This document shows, piece after piece, positions 8,759 through 17,347 of a stretch of 64,000 bases of DNA. The translations under genes and the position numbers were made by a program. Within the stretch, counting starts at the first letter, position 1; every line of letters starts with the position of its first letter. The notes beneath the pieces were generated by a model that saw only the letters and a list, made by a program, of their open reading frames with translations, made no database searches and was not told the DNA's origin. Origin of the DNA: Halovenus salina (lineage in GTDB: Archaea > Halobacteriota > Halobacteria > Halobacteriales > Haloarculaceae). The stretch spans positions 2,232,001-2,296,000 of the forward strand of contig NZ_CP112972.1 in NCBI RefSeq assembly GCF_026410925.1, written 5' to 3'.

Positions 8759-9205
8759 CTATGGTGACTCTTCACAGACGGAGTTCAGCACGGTCCGTAC
8801 TTGCGGGAGCGTCGCCGGCGGCAGTTCGGCCGGAGAGACCCACCGAGACTCCAAAATGCCATGGCATCGAGCCGGCGTGACCGCCGACAGAAGGGAGCAC
8901 TGAAACGTATGATACAGGGAGACGACGCCTCGGGAACGATGTGCGTAGACCGTCGTCGGTGCATGCTCGGTGACGACGATGCCACAGCCCAGTTCCTCGC
9001 GCATCTCTCGCCGGAGTGCCTCGATTCGAGACTCGCCGGTCCTGCGTCCACCACCAGGCAGTGTCCAGAACAAGTCTCCGTCACTGTGGCGTTCTTTGAC
9101 TAGGAGCACACCTGTCCCAGTCGTCACGAGTGCTTTTACCCCGTGTCTGACACGGAACACTGTCTCTACCCCTGTTGTGGAGCGGCTCCCCCGAGCGTTA
9201 CCCAT
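8759..9205 (-). CDS. Nudix hydrolase
   Basis: The 148-residue protein starting at ATG 9205 contains a complete Nudix box, G-x5-E-x7-REMREELGC, at about residues 41-63, with GGGRRTGE at its start. These enzymes hydrolyse nucleoside diphosphates linked to another moiety, using Mg2+ bound by the REMREE helix. The precise substrate is not evident. A much longer in-frame extension upstream lacks coding character and overlaps the divergent surface-protein gene. A ttatata box at about 9234-9240 lies some 30 bases before the chosen ATG, supporting a leaderless start. Confidence 0.85.
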   Translation of the reverse strand: MGNARGSRSTTGVETVFRVRHGVKALVTTGTGVLLVKERHSDGDLFWTLPGGGRRTGESRIEALRREMREELGCGIVVTEHAPTTVYAHRSRGVVSLYHTFQCSLLSAVTPARCHGILESRWVSPAELPPATLPQVRTVLNSVCEESP

Positions 9206-9232
9206 CAGGTAACTGATAGTGTGATGATTGGG

Positions 9233-9243
9233 ATTATATAAAA
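9233..9243 (-). promoter_or_regulatory. TATA box of the Nudix gene
   Basis: On the minus strand the sequence reads tttatataat about 30 bases before the ATG at 9205. This fits an archaeal TATA element for a transcript starting within a few bases of the start codon. Confidence 0.5.
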
Positions 9244-9368
9244 CTTGCTGGTTCACCTTGGGGACAATGCACAGCCTCGTGCTCGGACATGCGTCATCTG
9301 CGCTCGGCGGTAATAATACCAGACTACGGAACAAAAATACTATGATGAATGCGATACGTCCATAGCAT

Positions 9369-12300
9369 ATGCAATTAAAAGAACCTGATACGATTCGATC
9401 ACTCGCCCTCGTTGCGATAATGATCGGATCAGTTTTTTCAGGGTCTGCGCTCCTAGCAGTGGGAGTTTCGGAGCCAGCAACGGCACAGACAACTGGAAAC
9501 CAATTCTTTGACGTGGACGTAGGCGACGAAACGATCACAGTTTGGGAGCGTGGCGGTATACCCCTGCGTGCGAATGCGAGCGTCGAGTCTGCACAGACAA
9601 AAATTGACCAGCTTCACCTCCAAACTGTCGAGACAGTTGATGGTAAGCAGAGTACAAGTATTCGAAGCGAAATCGCGGTGTATGAGCCCGGTGACATACA
9701 GCTTGAGTTTGAGGATAAGACCGGGGCAGATGTGTCCCGATTTGCTAACGATGATGCCGAATGGATTGTTGGCTACCTTGATGAAGACAGTGACGACGAG
9801 GTCAATTTGGACCTCATCCCAACCTCAATTGACGAGCTTGAAAACGAGCTCAACGAAGAGAACCGCCAACAGCTCAACGACAATGTGACGTTTACCAAAC
9901 TGTCTGGCAGTGGCATTAGCTTCGATAGCAACGGTGAAATTGAGCTAACTGACTCAACAGTGGCTGGGAGTGGCTCGTTCGGGCAGGGCCCGGGACAGTA
10001 TGCATTTATGCTCACAAATGGGACCGTCTTTGATGTTTCCAGCGGAGATATCGATATTGCCAACAACCCAGATGGCGTCGTTGTCGGGTCTGAGCAAGTA
10101 TCTGTCCATGAGCAGCAATCGACTGTGAACAATCCTGATACCGCGGTTGCAGGAGAAGATATAGATTTTGATGTTTCGACAGATCTCAGCGGCAATGTCT
10201 CACACGCTGTCGCGCTCTATGACGAAAGTAAGTTCATCAGTACGCAAACGAACTTTAATCTGACAGAGGAGATTGACAGCGATTTCACCTCCAGCGATGT
10301 CACCATTGAGCACGATATCAAAAATATCGACGGCGTTAGCGACGTAACCGGTGATGTCACAATGTTTGGTGTGACGCTTCAAGAACGCCGGGAAGCAGGA
10401 GTTACCCAGTTGGCTGATATTGTCTCCTTCGCCGCAGATGAGCTTGATGCCAACGAACCGACGACTGTCGCTGGCAGCGACACACTGAATGCGTCCATGA
10501 CCGCGCTGTCCGATGTGGATCCTGACGCCGAAGTTACTGTTGAGACCTACGACGACTTCGAACCTGGAGAGTATCGGTACGTACATATTGCGGCTGAGAA
10601 CAACTCTTCAAGCGCATTCGAGACAAACACCGGGACGATTACGATTGAAGAACCTTCGCCGTATTTCGACGTGACAATCGATAGTATCGATAGCGAAGTG
10701 ACTGAAGGCAATGAGATTACAACAGACGTAACTGTTGAAAATACCGGTGATGAAGCCGGTACGCAGGATATTAGTTTCAGTATCGATGGAACCGTTGAGG
10801 AGACGACAACGGTAAGTCTTAGTCAGGGTTCAAGCCAGCAGTTCACGTTCACCTACGAGACCGATAGTGGAGATGTTCCAGGTGTCACAGCTACCGTTGA
10901 GAGTGAAAATGATACTGAAAGTAGAGACGTAGACGTTGCTGAGAGTGACAGTGGTGATGACGACGATGCTGACCTCGGTGGCGGTGGTGGTGGTGACGAT
11001 AGTGGCGGCGATGATGGCGATGATGGCGATGATGACGGCGATGATGGCACTACCCCGCCCCCTGAGGATACAGAAGTTGTGACCTCAAGTACTGGGAATA
11101 TCGTCCCTGACGAAGCAAGCAACACAGCAACTGCTGAGTTCAGTGAAGGCACGACGCGCAGGGTGACATTCAGTAGTTCGGATGCCAGTGGCGATGTGAC
11201 TGTTCGGGAATTGAACCGCGAACCAAGCGAAACCGGCCCGGCACCTGGATCATCAGCTTCCGTTAACCAGTTTGTCGTGCCAGAAAACCTACAGAACACA
11301 GCTGCTACTATCGAATTTAGCGTCAGTCAAGAGCGTCTTAGTGAGATTGATGCGACAGCGGACGAACTGACCGTTCAGCGGTTCGCGGACGGCCAGTGGA
11401 ACCGCCTTCCAACGGAGGTCATTTCAGAGACCGATGAGGCGGTCCAACTGGAAGCTGAAACTCCTGGATTCTCATTCTTCGCGATTTCGGCAGTGAGTGT
11501 GCCGGATGCCGTTGCGACAGTTGAACCAACTACTGCGGCTATCGGTGAGGGCGTTGAGTTCAGTGCCGCGCAATCGACGAATAAACACGGCGAAATAGTC
11601 TCTTACGAATGGGAGATCGACGGTGAACAGTTTGAAGGTGAAGTTGTTACGACCGCTTTCGATGAGCCAGGGACAGTTGCGGCTGAGCTAACAGTTACGA
11701 ACGATGCTGGCGAAGAAGACACGACGACAGTCAGCATCGATATTACCGCGCAAGAATCTGAATTTACCCTGACCGTCGAGAATCCGGACGAGGACCCAAT
11801 CGCGGGTGCAACAGTCACTGTCGGAGAGCAAGAGGCAACGACCAACTCCGATGGTGTCGCTACGTTCAGTCTTACCGATGGTGAATATACAGTCACGGTT
11901 GACGCCGACGGCTTCGAGTCTGCGAGCGAGACAGTCACCGTTGACGGCCAGACTGGAGTGACGGTGACGCTTGAGCCAGACTCTGATGGGCCGCCTGCAG
12001 AAGCTAATCAGCTTACTATCGATGTTGTCGATAGTGATGGCAGTCCGGTCGAAGGAGCCGAAATCGCCGTTGGGGATGCATCGGCCACAACCGGTGCTGA
12101 TGGCACGGCGACTGTCGAAGTGGCCGACGGGACATACACCATCACCGTTGACGCTGACGGATTTGAGACGACCGAACAAGAAATCGATATCCAGAGTGAC
12201 GAGACCGTCACGATCGAATTGGCCGAGACGCCAGGGGAAGATGACGGCACGCCCACTGAGGAGCCGACTGAGACACCAGACACAGGTGACGACGGCGGAC

Positions 12301-12389
12301 TGCCGACGATTGTAATCGGTGCCGTGTTGCTTGTGATAGCCCTAGCCGTGGCCGGTGCAGCCTACTACTACACACAAGAGATGGAATAA
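9369..12389 (+). CDS. 1006-residue multidomain cell-surface protein with C-terminal membrane anchor
   Basis: A signal peptide (about 1-40, ending near ATAQ) leads into beta-rich extracellular domains. Around 431-520 lies a CARDB-like domain (VTVENTGDEAGTQDISFSIDG), then a Gly/Asp-rich flexible linker (526-565). A PGF-pre-PGF-like domain follows (about 571-708, ending TPGFSFFAIS), then a PKD-like domain (711-795) and two carboxypeptidase-regulatory-like repeats (797-875, 878-953). A Thr/Glu/Pro stalk precedes a single membrane helix (978-1001). The topology is a wall-anchored adhesin or structural protein. There is no canonical PGF-CTERM motif, so anchoring is by the helix. A MacB/FtsX-type ABC system follows on the same strand and may act on it. 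Confidence 0.8.
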   Translation: MQLKEPDTIRSLALVAIMIGSVFSGSALLAVGVSEPATAQTTGNQFFDVDVGDETITVWERGGIPLRANASVESAQTKIDQLHLQTVETVDGKQSTSIRSEIAVYEPGDIQLEFEDKTGADVSRFANDDAEWIVGYLDEDSDDEVNLDLIPTSIDELENELNEENRQQLNDNVTFTKLSGSGISFDSNGEIELTDSTVAGSGSFGQGPGQYAFMLTNGTVFDVSSGDIDIANNPDGVVVGSEQVSVHEQQSTVNNPDTAVAGEDIDFDVSTDLSGNVSHAVALYDESKFISTQTNFNLTEEIDSDFTSSDVTIEHDIKNIDGVSDVTGDVTMFGVTLQERREAGVTQLADIVSFAADELDANEPTTVAGSDTLNASMTALSDVDPDAEVTVETYDDFEPGEYRYVHIAAENNSSSAFETNTGTITIEEPSPYFDVTIDSIDSEVTEGNEITTDVTVENTGDEAGTQDISFSIDGTVEETTTVSLSQGSSQQFTFTYETDSGDVPGVTATVESENDTESRDVDVAESDSGDDDDADLGGGGGGDDSGGDDGDDGDDDGDDGTTPPPEDTEVVTSSTGNIVPDEASNTATAEFSEGTTRRVTFSSSDASGDVTVRELNREPSETGPAPGSSASVNQFVVPENLQNTAATIEFSVSQERLSEIDATADELTVQRFADGQWNRLPTEVISETDEAVQLEAETPGFSFFAISAVSVPDAVATVEPTTAAIGEGVEFSAAQSTNKHGEIVSYEWEIDGEQFEGEVVTTAFDEPGTVAAELTVTNDAGEEDTTTVSIDITAQESEFTLTVENPDEDPIAGATVTVGEQEATTNSDGVATFSLTDGEYTVTVDADGFESASETVTVDGQTGVTVTLEPDSDGPPAEANQLTIDVVDSDGSPVEGAEIAVGDASATTGADGTATVEVADGTYTITVDADGFETTEQEIDIQSDETVTIELAETPGEDDGTPTEEPTETPDTGDDGGLPTIVIGAVLLVIALAVAGAAYYYTQEME

Positions 12390-12495
12390 AGGGCCCTGAC
12401 GGAGCCTTCGAACCCCTATCGTCGCAAGCGAGTAGCAGAGGTAATCAACATTACAACCTCTCGATGAACATCTGAGAGCTATTGCGTGAGCAGCG

Positions 12496-13227
12496 GTGAC
12501 AAACGAAACCGATAACACAATGTCAGAACGGTCCCCCGTCCACTGTCAGGATGTAAGCCGGATCTATCAGCGACCAGGGTCGCGGTTCGTCGGTGGTGGT
12601 GAACCAGTAACTGCTCTCTCAAATATCTCACTCGAGATAGAACAAGGAGAGGTCATTGGTATCGCAGGCCCCAGTGGGAGTGGAAAGTCTACTCTCTTGC
12701 ACCTTCTCGCTGGGTTGGACACACCAACCTCAGGAACAGTCTCGCTGGCTGGGACCAAGACAGATGACCTCACAGCGGGACAGCGCACCCGGTATCGGCT
12801 TGACCATGTTGGGCTCGTGTTTCAGCGATTCTATTTACTCCCGTCGCTGCGGGCACGCGCAAATGTCGCACTCCCGCTAATCGAGCAGGGAGTGGACAGA
12901 CGACGCCGGCGCTCTCGCGCCAGCGAGTTACTTGAGCTCGTTGGATTAGAAGACCGAGCAACGCATCGGCCGGGTGCACTCAGTGGAGGAGAGAAACAGC
13001 GAGTCGCTATCGCGCGTGCACTCGCTACGAATCCATCGCTAATTGTCGCCGACGAACCAACGGGAGAACTCGACACCGAAACAGGCGAACAAGTGCTTGA
13101 CGTACTAACGGCGAACCGCGAGCAGCGGGCACTAATCATCGCATCACACGATGAGCGCGCGCTTGCCCGGGCGGATCGAATTATACACCTTCAGGATGGT
13201 GAACGAGTGAGTGGTTCTGCCCAATAA
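12496..13227 (+). CDS. ABC transporter ATPase, MacB/LolD (FtsE-like) type
   Basis: The 243-residue protein has Walker A GPSGSGKST near residues 58-66, Q-loop, signature LSGGEKQRVAIARAL near 161 and Walker B LIVADEPTGELD. The spacing and the DEPTGELDTETGEQVLDVL stretch are typical of the LolD/MacB/FtsE class that powers FtsX-fold permeases. The GTG start at 12496 is used here; an ATG at 12520 is equally possible. Two FtsX-type permease genes follow at once on the same strand, so the three form one transporter. Confidence 0.9.
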   Translation: MTNETDNTMSERSPVHCQDVSRIYQRPGSRFVGGGEPVTALSNISLEIEQGEVIGIAGPSGSGKSTLLHLLAGLDTPTSGTVSLAGTKTDDLTAGQRTRYRLDHVGLVFQRFYLLPSLRARANVALPLIEQGVDRRRRRSRASELLELVGLEDRATHRPGALSGGEKQRVAIARALATNPSLIVADEPTGELDTETGEQVLDVLTANREQRALIIASHDERALARADRIIHLQDGERVSGSAQ

Positions 13228-13259
13228 CATGATCGGCCCCCAATCCGAGACAGGGACAG

Positions 13260-14480
13260 GTGATTGGGATGTGGCCTAACCGCTCACTACTCGGCTTACT
13301 CGGCCTCGGTGTACGGCGAGTTGTCGGCAGATTAACTGGGCCGCGTCCCGGTCGAACAGTTGCGTCACTCTGTGGAGTCGCAATTGCAATCGCAGTGCTT
13401 GTTGTTGTCACCGGACTCGCATTGGGTCTTGCAGGGACAACAACTGTCGCAGGTGACGATGTAAACTACTGGGTGGTTCCAAGTGACAGCGATATCGGCT
13501 CAACCCCATTCGCATACGAAGGCGCTCGACTAAGTGGCGTGCATGAGAAAGCGACGATGCTCAGTGCCGATAACCGAATCGACCATGCAACGGCGGTTGC
13601 CTTCGAGTTGCTCCGCCTTGAGAACAACCAAGCCGATGAAGCGGCGTATGTGTTAGCCCTTGGAGTAATGCCAAACAGCGACTCTGTCGCTGGTATCGAT
13701 ATCACACCACTTGACGAACGATATCCGTACTACACCGACAGGGAATGGACAGGTGAACTGATTGCGTCTCCAGCAACGGAAACTCTGCTCGGAATAGACG
13801 AGGGAGAGACACTTGGGGCTGATGGGACTGATCGCCGATTTACAGTCGTTTCAATCGCTGAGGATAATCCGCAACTCGGCACAGGCGAAATTCCCCTCGT
13901 TGTCGTTCCTTTAGCCGAATTACAATCAGTGACAACGCTCGCGGATAGTGATGCTGGCGATCAAATTCTTGTCGCGACAGACGATAGAAGCGTCCGTGAC
14001 GATCTCGAAGCTACATTCCCAGAAGCCACAATCACGACGCGGTCCGGCCTGTCAACACTCAATCCAGCGCCGACGAGCCTTCCGTTTGCAATGGCTGTCG
14101 CGGCGGGCCTCGCAGCGCTTGGCATTGGTGTGATGTTCGTTACAACAATGATGGGGCTCGAACTTACAGCAACCAGACAGCAGACAGCTGTTCTTAGTGC
14201 AATCGGATTGCGGTACAGCTCACTTGCACTTGTAGTGATTACAGAGACGCTAACACTTGCAGTTCTTGGGGGTGCTGTCGGAATTCTTGTCGGCTTCGCT
14301 GGAATATTCGGCCTGAATGCGGGTATCGGGAGCCTGATCGGACTTCCGACGGCAGCAACAATTTCACCCCTACTTGCCGTCTATGGACTTGTCGTCGCAA
14401 TTGGTGTTGGACTTCTCTCGGTCGGATATCCATTGTATCTCACGAAGCGAACGGGAACGTTGGAGGAACTGAACCAATGA
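13260..14480 (+). CDS. FtsX-domain ABC permease (first subunit)
   Basis: This 406-residue protein has an N-terminal membrane helix (about 35-62), a large extracytoplasmic domain (about 65-265) and three C-terminal helices (about 280-400), the topology of MacB/LolC/FtsX permeases. The start is GTG at 13260, or ATG at 13269. It overlaps the next permease gene by 4 bases (ATGA). With the ATPase it should use ATP hydrolysis to drive conformational work on an exoplasmic substrate rather than classical import. The neighbouring surface protein is a plausible client, but that is inference. Confidence 0.85.
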   Translation: MIGMWPNRSLLGLLGLGVRRVVGRLTGPRPGRTVASLCGVAIAIAVLVVVTGLALGLAGTTTVAGDDVNYWVVPSDSDIGSTPFAYEGARLSGVHEKATMLSADNRIDHATAVAFELLRLENNQADEAAYVLALGVMPNSDSVAGIDITPLDERYPYYTDREWTGELIASPATETLLGIDEGETLGADGTDRRFTVVSIAEDNPQLGTGEIPLVVVPLAELQSVTTLADSDAGDQILVATDDRSVRDDLEATFPEATITTRSGLSTLNPAPTSLPFAMAVAAGLAALGIGVMFVTTMMGLELTATRQQTAVLSAIGLRYSSLALVVITETLTLAVLGGAVGILVGFAGIFGLNAGIGSLIGLPTAATISPLLAVYGLVVAIGVGLLSVGYPLYLTKRTGTLEELNQ

Positions 14481-15709
14481 GCCGAATTAGACGGTATGGT
14501 GGCATTGGCGGTATTGCACTCCGACAACTTGTCTATCACCGCGTCAGAACGCTCCTAACGATACTCGGAATCGTGCTAGCCGTGTTGTCTGTCACGTTGC
14601 TGCTTGGAATCGGTGCTGGCGTTCTTGAGACGGGTGAACAGCTCGTCGACAGCACCGAGCGAGATCTGTGGATTAGTGGTGGTCCAACAGAACTCAATCC
14701 AGAAAGCGTCGGCGGGTTTCGGAATCCAATCGTTGATTCACATGCAGTTGCAGCTGAAATTGATGCCCGTGACGACGTATCTGCGGCAGTCCCACTAGCG
14801 TACAATGCTGTATACATAAGTACTGACGGCGAAGAGTTTGAGACCGTACTCAGTGTCGGGGTCGGTGGCAGTGGTCCGGCAATTAGTCTCCAGGCGGGTG
14901 AAGGGTTTTCTCCAGGGGACACGCACCTAGTCGATGGGGAATATACTGGACCCTTGAATCAGGAAGTCATCATCGGTCCAGACCTCGCTGATAAAAAAGA
15001 TTTGGCGCCTGGTGATACACTTTATCTTGGCGGGACACTCCGAAACGCCAAGGCCAACGAATTCAGCGTTGTGGGGATCTCCCCAACATTTTCGACACTG
15101 ACCGGTACCGAAACTGTAACCGTGCGGCTGAGCGACCTCCAGACGCTTACCGCGATGAGTTTGAGCGATCGCTCCTCGCTCATAACGGTTACTGTAACCG
15201 ATGATGCAGATGTCGAAACCGTCCACACCAAACTGCAGCAGGCTTACCCCGATTTCACGATTCGCACAAATCAGGAACAAATTACAGCGGTCCTTGAACG
15301 ACAAGCACTCATCCTCACAGGTGGCCTTAGTTTATCTCTCCTCGCTTTGCTTGCGGGGATTTTCTTCTCATTAAATCTATTTCTGTCCCTCATTTACCAA
15401 CAACGAACAGAGTTTGCCATCTTCCGCGCAACAGGCGGCTCAACGGGTTCGATCCTTTTGCTGGCATTGCTCCAAGCAGTGGTTATTGCACTCCTCGGTG
15501 TGAGCATCGGCATGCTCCTCACACCTATTGCGGCCACGGCCCTCGAAGAGGTAACAATAGTGATCACTGGATTTGAGGGTCTAGTAAGCGTCCCATCAGT
15601 CGCTTATTTGATCGCAACTGGTGTCGTTACCATCTTCGCAGTAGCAGGGACAATCACAGCAGTGTGGCGACTCAGCCGTCAAAATATTCCCGAAACTCTC
15701 TCGAATTAG
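14477..15709 (+). CDS. FtsX-domain ABC permease (second subunit)
   Basis: The 410-residue partner subunit has the same architecture: an N-terminal helix (about 20-50), an extracytoplasmic MacB periplasmic-core-like domain (about 55-270) and three C-terminal helices (LILTGGLSLSLLALLAGIFF, LLLALLQAVVIALLGVSIGML, VAYLIATGVVTIFAVAGTI). The YQQRTEFAIFRATGGSTGSI segment between the helices is the conserved cytoplasmic loop contacting the ATPase. Two different permeases plus one ATPase suggest a LolCDE-like heterodimer. Its start codon overlaps the stop of the first subunit. Confidence 0.87.
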   Translation: MSRIRRYGGIGGIALRQLVYHRVRTLLTILGIVLAVLSVTLLLGIGAGVLETGEQLVDSTERDLWISGGPTELNPESVGGFRNPIVDSHAVAAEIDARDDVSAAVPLAYNAVYISTDGEEFETVLSVGVGGSGPAISLQAGEGFSPGDTHLVDGEYTGPLNQEVIIGPDLADKKDLAPGDTLYLGGTLRNAKANEFSVVGISPTFSTLTGTETVTVRLSDLQTLTAMSLSDRSSLITVTVTDDADVETVHTKLQQAYPDFTIRTNQEQITAVLERQALILTGGLSLSLLALLAGIFFSLNLFLSLIYQQRTEFAIFRATGGSTGSILLLALLQAVVIALLGVSIGMLLTPIAATALEEVTIVITGFEGLVSVPSVAYLIATGVVTIFAVAGTITAVWRLSRQNIPETLSN

Positions 15710-15719
15710 TGCTGCTTCA

Positions 15720-15850
15720 GCAGGGGCCACCTATCACCCTGCCCTGAAGTCGGGAACAGCGAACGGGAACGGCGAGTGCTCGCCTTCCACAGTCTAGTGG
15801 ACAGACCGGGAGTTCACCGACAAACCCCGCCGTCACGGCGGGTGTAGGTG
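15720..15850. other. Possible relic of an IS200/IS605 right end, with hairpin 15826-15842
   Basis: After the permease gene comes a stretch reading roughly PEVGNSERERR in one frame, resembling the degenerate tail seen at the 3' end of haloarchaeal tnpB genes. It ends in a perfect 7-base-pair hairpin (cccgccg-tca-cggcggg). No transposase body is present. The hairpin could also be a terminator for the ABC operon. The assignment as an element scar is tentative. Confidence 0.3.
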
Positions 15851-15881
15851 ATCCAAACACCTTTGCCAGACAATCTACAAC

Positions 15882-17300
15882 ATGCAATTGACAACTCTTC
15901 GGCCGAGAATGACAAAAGAGAATAACATAAGTCGAAGCGATGTCTGTGGGCCAAGATATGTTGAACCGCCACCATGCAACCGCCCACTCGGACTAATCAA
16001 AAAAGGCCATCTGTGGGTAATTGAACAGTTTTGTGGCGGTGTACACGATGGTGACACGTTTACGACTCATAGTACACAGATAGATGCACTACAGGCAGGA
16101 AAGAACAAAATGGAGGCAGATAGACACCCGTGTCTCCTCCGGTGGGATGCTCCCAACAGTGTCGGGAGAATATTTTGGAATTCTGCATTTGAGGAGCTGA
16201 CCGTACAGTTTGATCCGCTATATCAGACTTGGGTTGTTGTACCAGACGTTGGCTATTTCGTGTTTGCCAGAACCAACCAGTATCAAGACGCACACAAGTA
16301 CGGCAGAATCGTTCAGGAAGAGTTTGATTTCAAACACTTGATAAGCTACGACCAAGACGGAACCAAGGTGGATTCACGTGACCATCGGTTTTTGCGTAAT
16401 AATATCAGCAGTTCCGGAGTTCGTTTTACGAACACACACGCGACTACGGAGGATACGACTCCGGATGATACCAAAGAGAGTGGTATCTCACAGAGCGAGA
16501 CGACCTATCGGGCGATACCGAAAGCACTCGCAGCATCGCTCCCAGATATCACGAAAGTTGAAATTGTTGACGATGAAGGGGTGCTTTACAAGTTTGACTC
16601 ACCCTGGGAAAGTGATACAACTGTACGAATTCTCTCGCTTTCCCCGGAGCAGCGCTCAAATACGACTGCAGTCAACACAATGTCGACTATCATTGAATCG
16701 TGGAGCTCACTGTCCGAGACGCCATACGTGTCGACAGTTCTGGACTCTGGCTTTCAGCCAACGCCGTGGGTTGTCTACGAGTCACAGCCAGAGAGACTCA
16801 CCGATATCGGTCATGACATCACAATTGACGAGCGGTTGAGTGTTTTAGATGATGTCAGCTCGGCTATTATGTCAGCAAGAAATACAGATATGACGCCTCT
16901 AGGAATTCGGCCTAAGAACGTTTATCTTCGTTCACAGGAGTCAGGGTATCGTGGTACGTTCGCGAACTGGGGAGTTGAGGGGCTGGTAAAGAAAGCAAAC
17001 AATGAGTCGGTTGCCACTCCCTTTACTGCACCTGAGCAGATTAAACAGACCACATCGACGCGGACACCAGTGTATCAGCTCGGTGCTCTAGCGTACTGGT
17101 TGTTCTGTGAGACAACACCGTTCCGTACAGACGAAAATCTCGCAGAAGCGATTCAAATGGGTGATTTTATTTCACCGACTGTAGCTGGTAACCTTCAGAA
17201 ACAAGCAGCCGACGCGCTCACAAAAGCAATGAAGCCTCATCCAGAGGATCGGTTTGAAACTGTCGACAAATTCTATTCTGCTTTCTGTACTGGACTGTGA
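15882..17300 (+). CDS. Pseudokinase-like protein with a novel N-terminal domain
   Basis: The 472-residue protein (start ATG 15882; alternative ATG 15909) has an unrecognised N-terminal part (about 1-185, rich in Trp and Tyr). A region from about 220 to 470 follows the order of a Ser/Thr kinase. A beta3-like TTVRIL near 247 has Arg in place of Lys. A catalytic-loop equivalent LGIRPKNVYL near 342 has lost the HRD aspartate, and a FANWG equivalent of DFG near 361 has lost the metal-binding Asp. An activation-segment APEQI is near 383, followed by YQLGALAYWLFCETTPF and PHPEDRF. All three catalytic positions are altered, so it is probably a catalytically dead scaffold. No signal peptide or membrane helix is seen. 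Confidence 0.65.
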   Translation: MQLTTLRPRMTKENNISRSDVCGPRYVEPPPCNRPLGLIKKGHLWVIEQFCGGVHDGDTFTTHSTQIDALQAGKNKMEADRHPCLLRWDAPNSVGRIFWNSAFEELTVQFDPLYQTWVVVPDVGYFVFARTNQYQDAHKYGRIVQEEFDFKHLISYDQDGTKVDSRDHRFLRNNISSSGVRFTNTHATTEDTTPDDTKESGISQSETTYRAIPKALAASLPDITKVEIVDDEGVLYKFDSPWESDTTVRILSLSPEQRSNTTAVNTMSTIIESWSSLSETPYVSTVLDSGFQPTPWVVYESQPERLTDIGHDITIDERLSVLDDVSSAIMSARNTDMTPLGIRPKNVYLRSQESGYRGTFANWGVEGLVKKANNESVATPFTAPEQIKQTTSTRTPVYQLGALAYWLFCETTPFRTDENLAEAIQMGDFISPTVAGNLQKQAADALTKAMKPHPEDRFETVDKFYSAFCTGL

Positions 17301-17313
17301 ACAGCCGACTTGA

Positions 17314-17338
17314 CCTCCCGCGGCGTGAGCGCGGAGGA
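17314..17338. terminator. Hairpin downstream of the pseudokinase gene
   Basis: The sequence cctcccgc...gcgcggagg forms a GC-rich stem around ggcgtga, starting 14 bases after the stop codon. It closely resembles, in opposite orientation, the hairpin at 8665-8687, including the flanking cttgacctc. It may be a terminator between two convergent genes or a scar of an IS605-type right end. Confidence 0.4.
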
Positions 17339-17347
17339 TGTCAGCAG

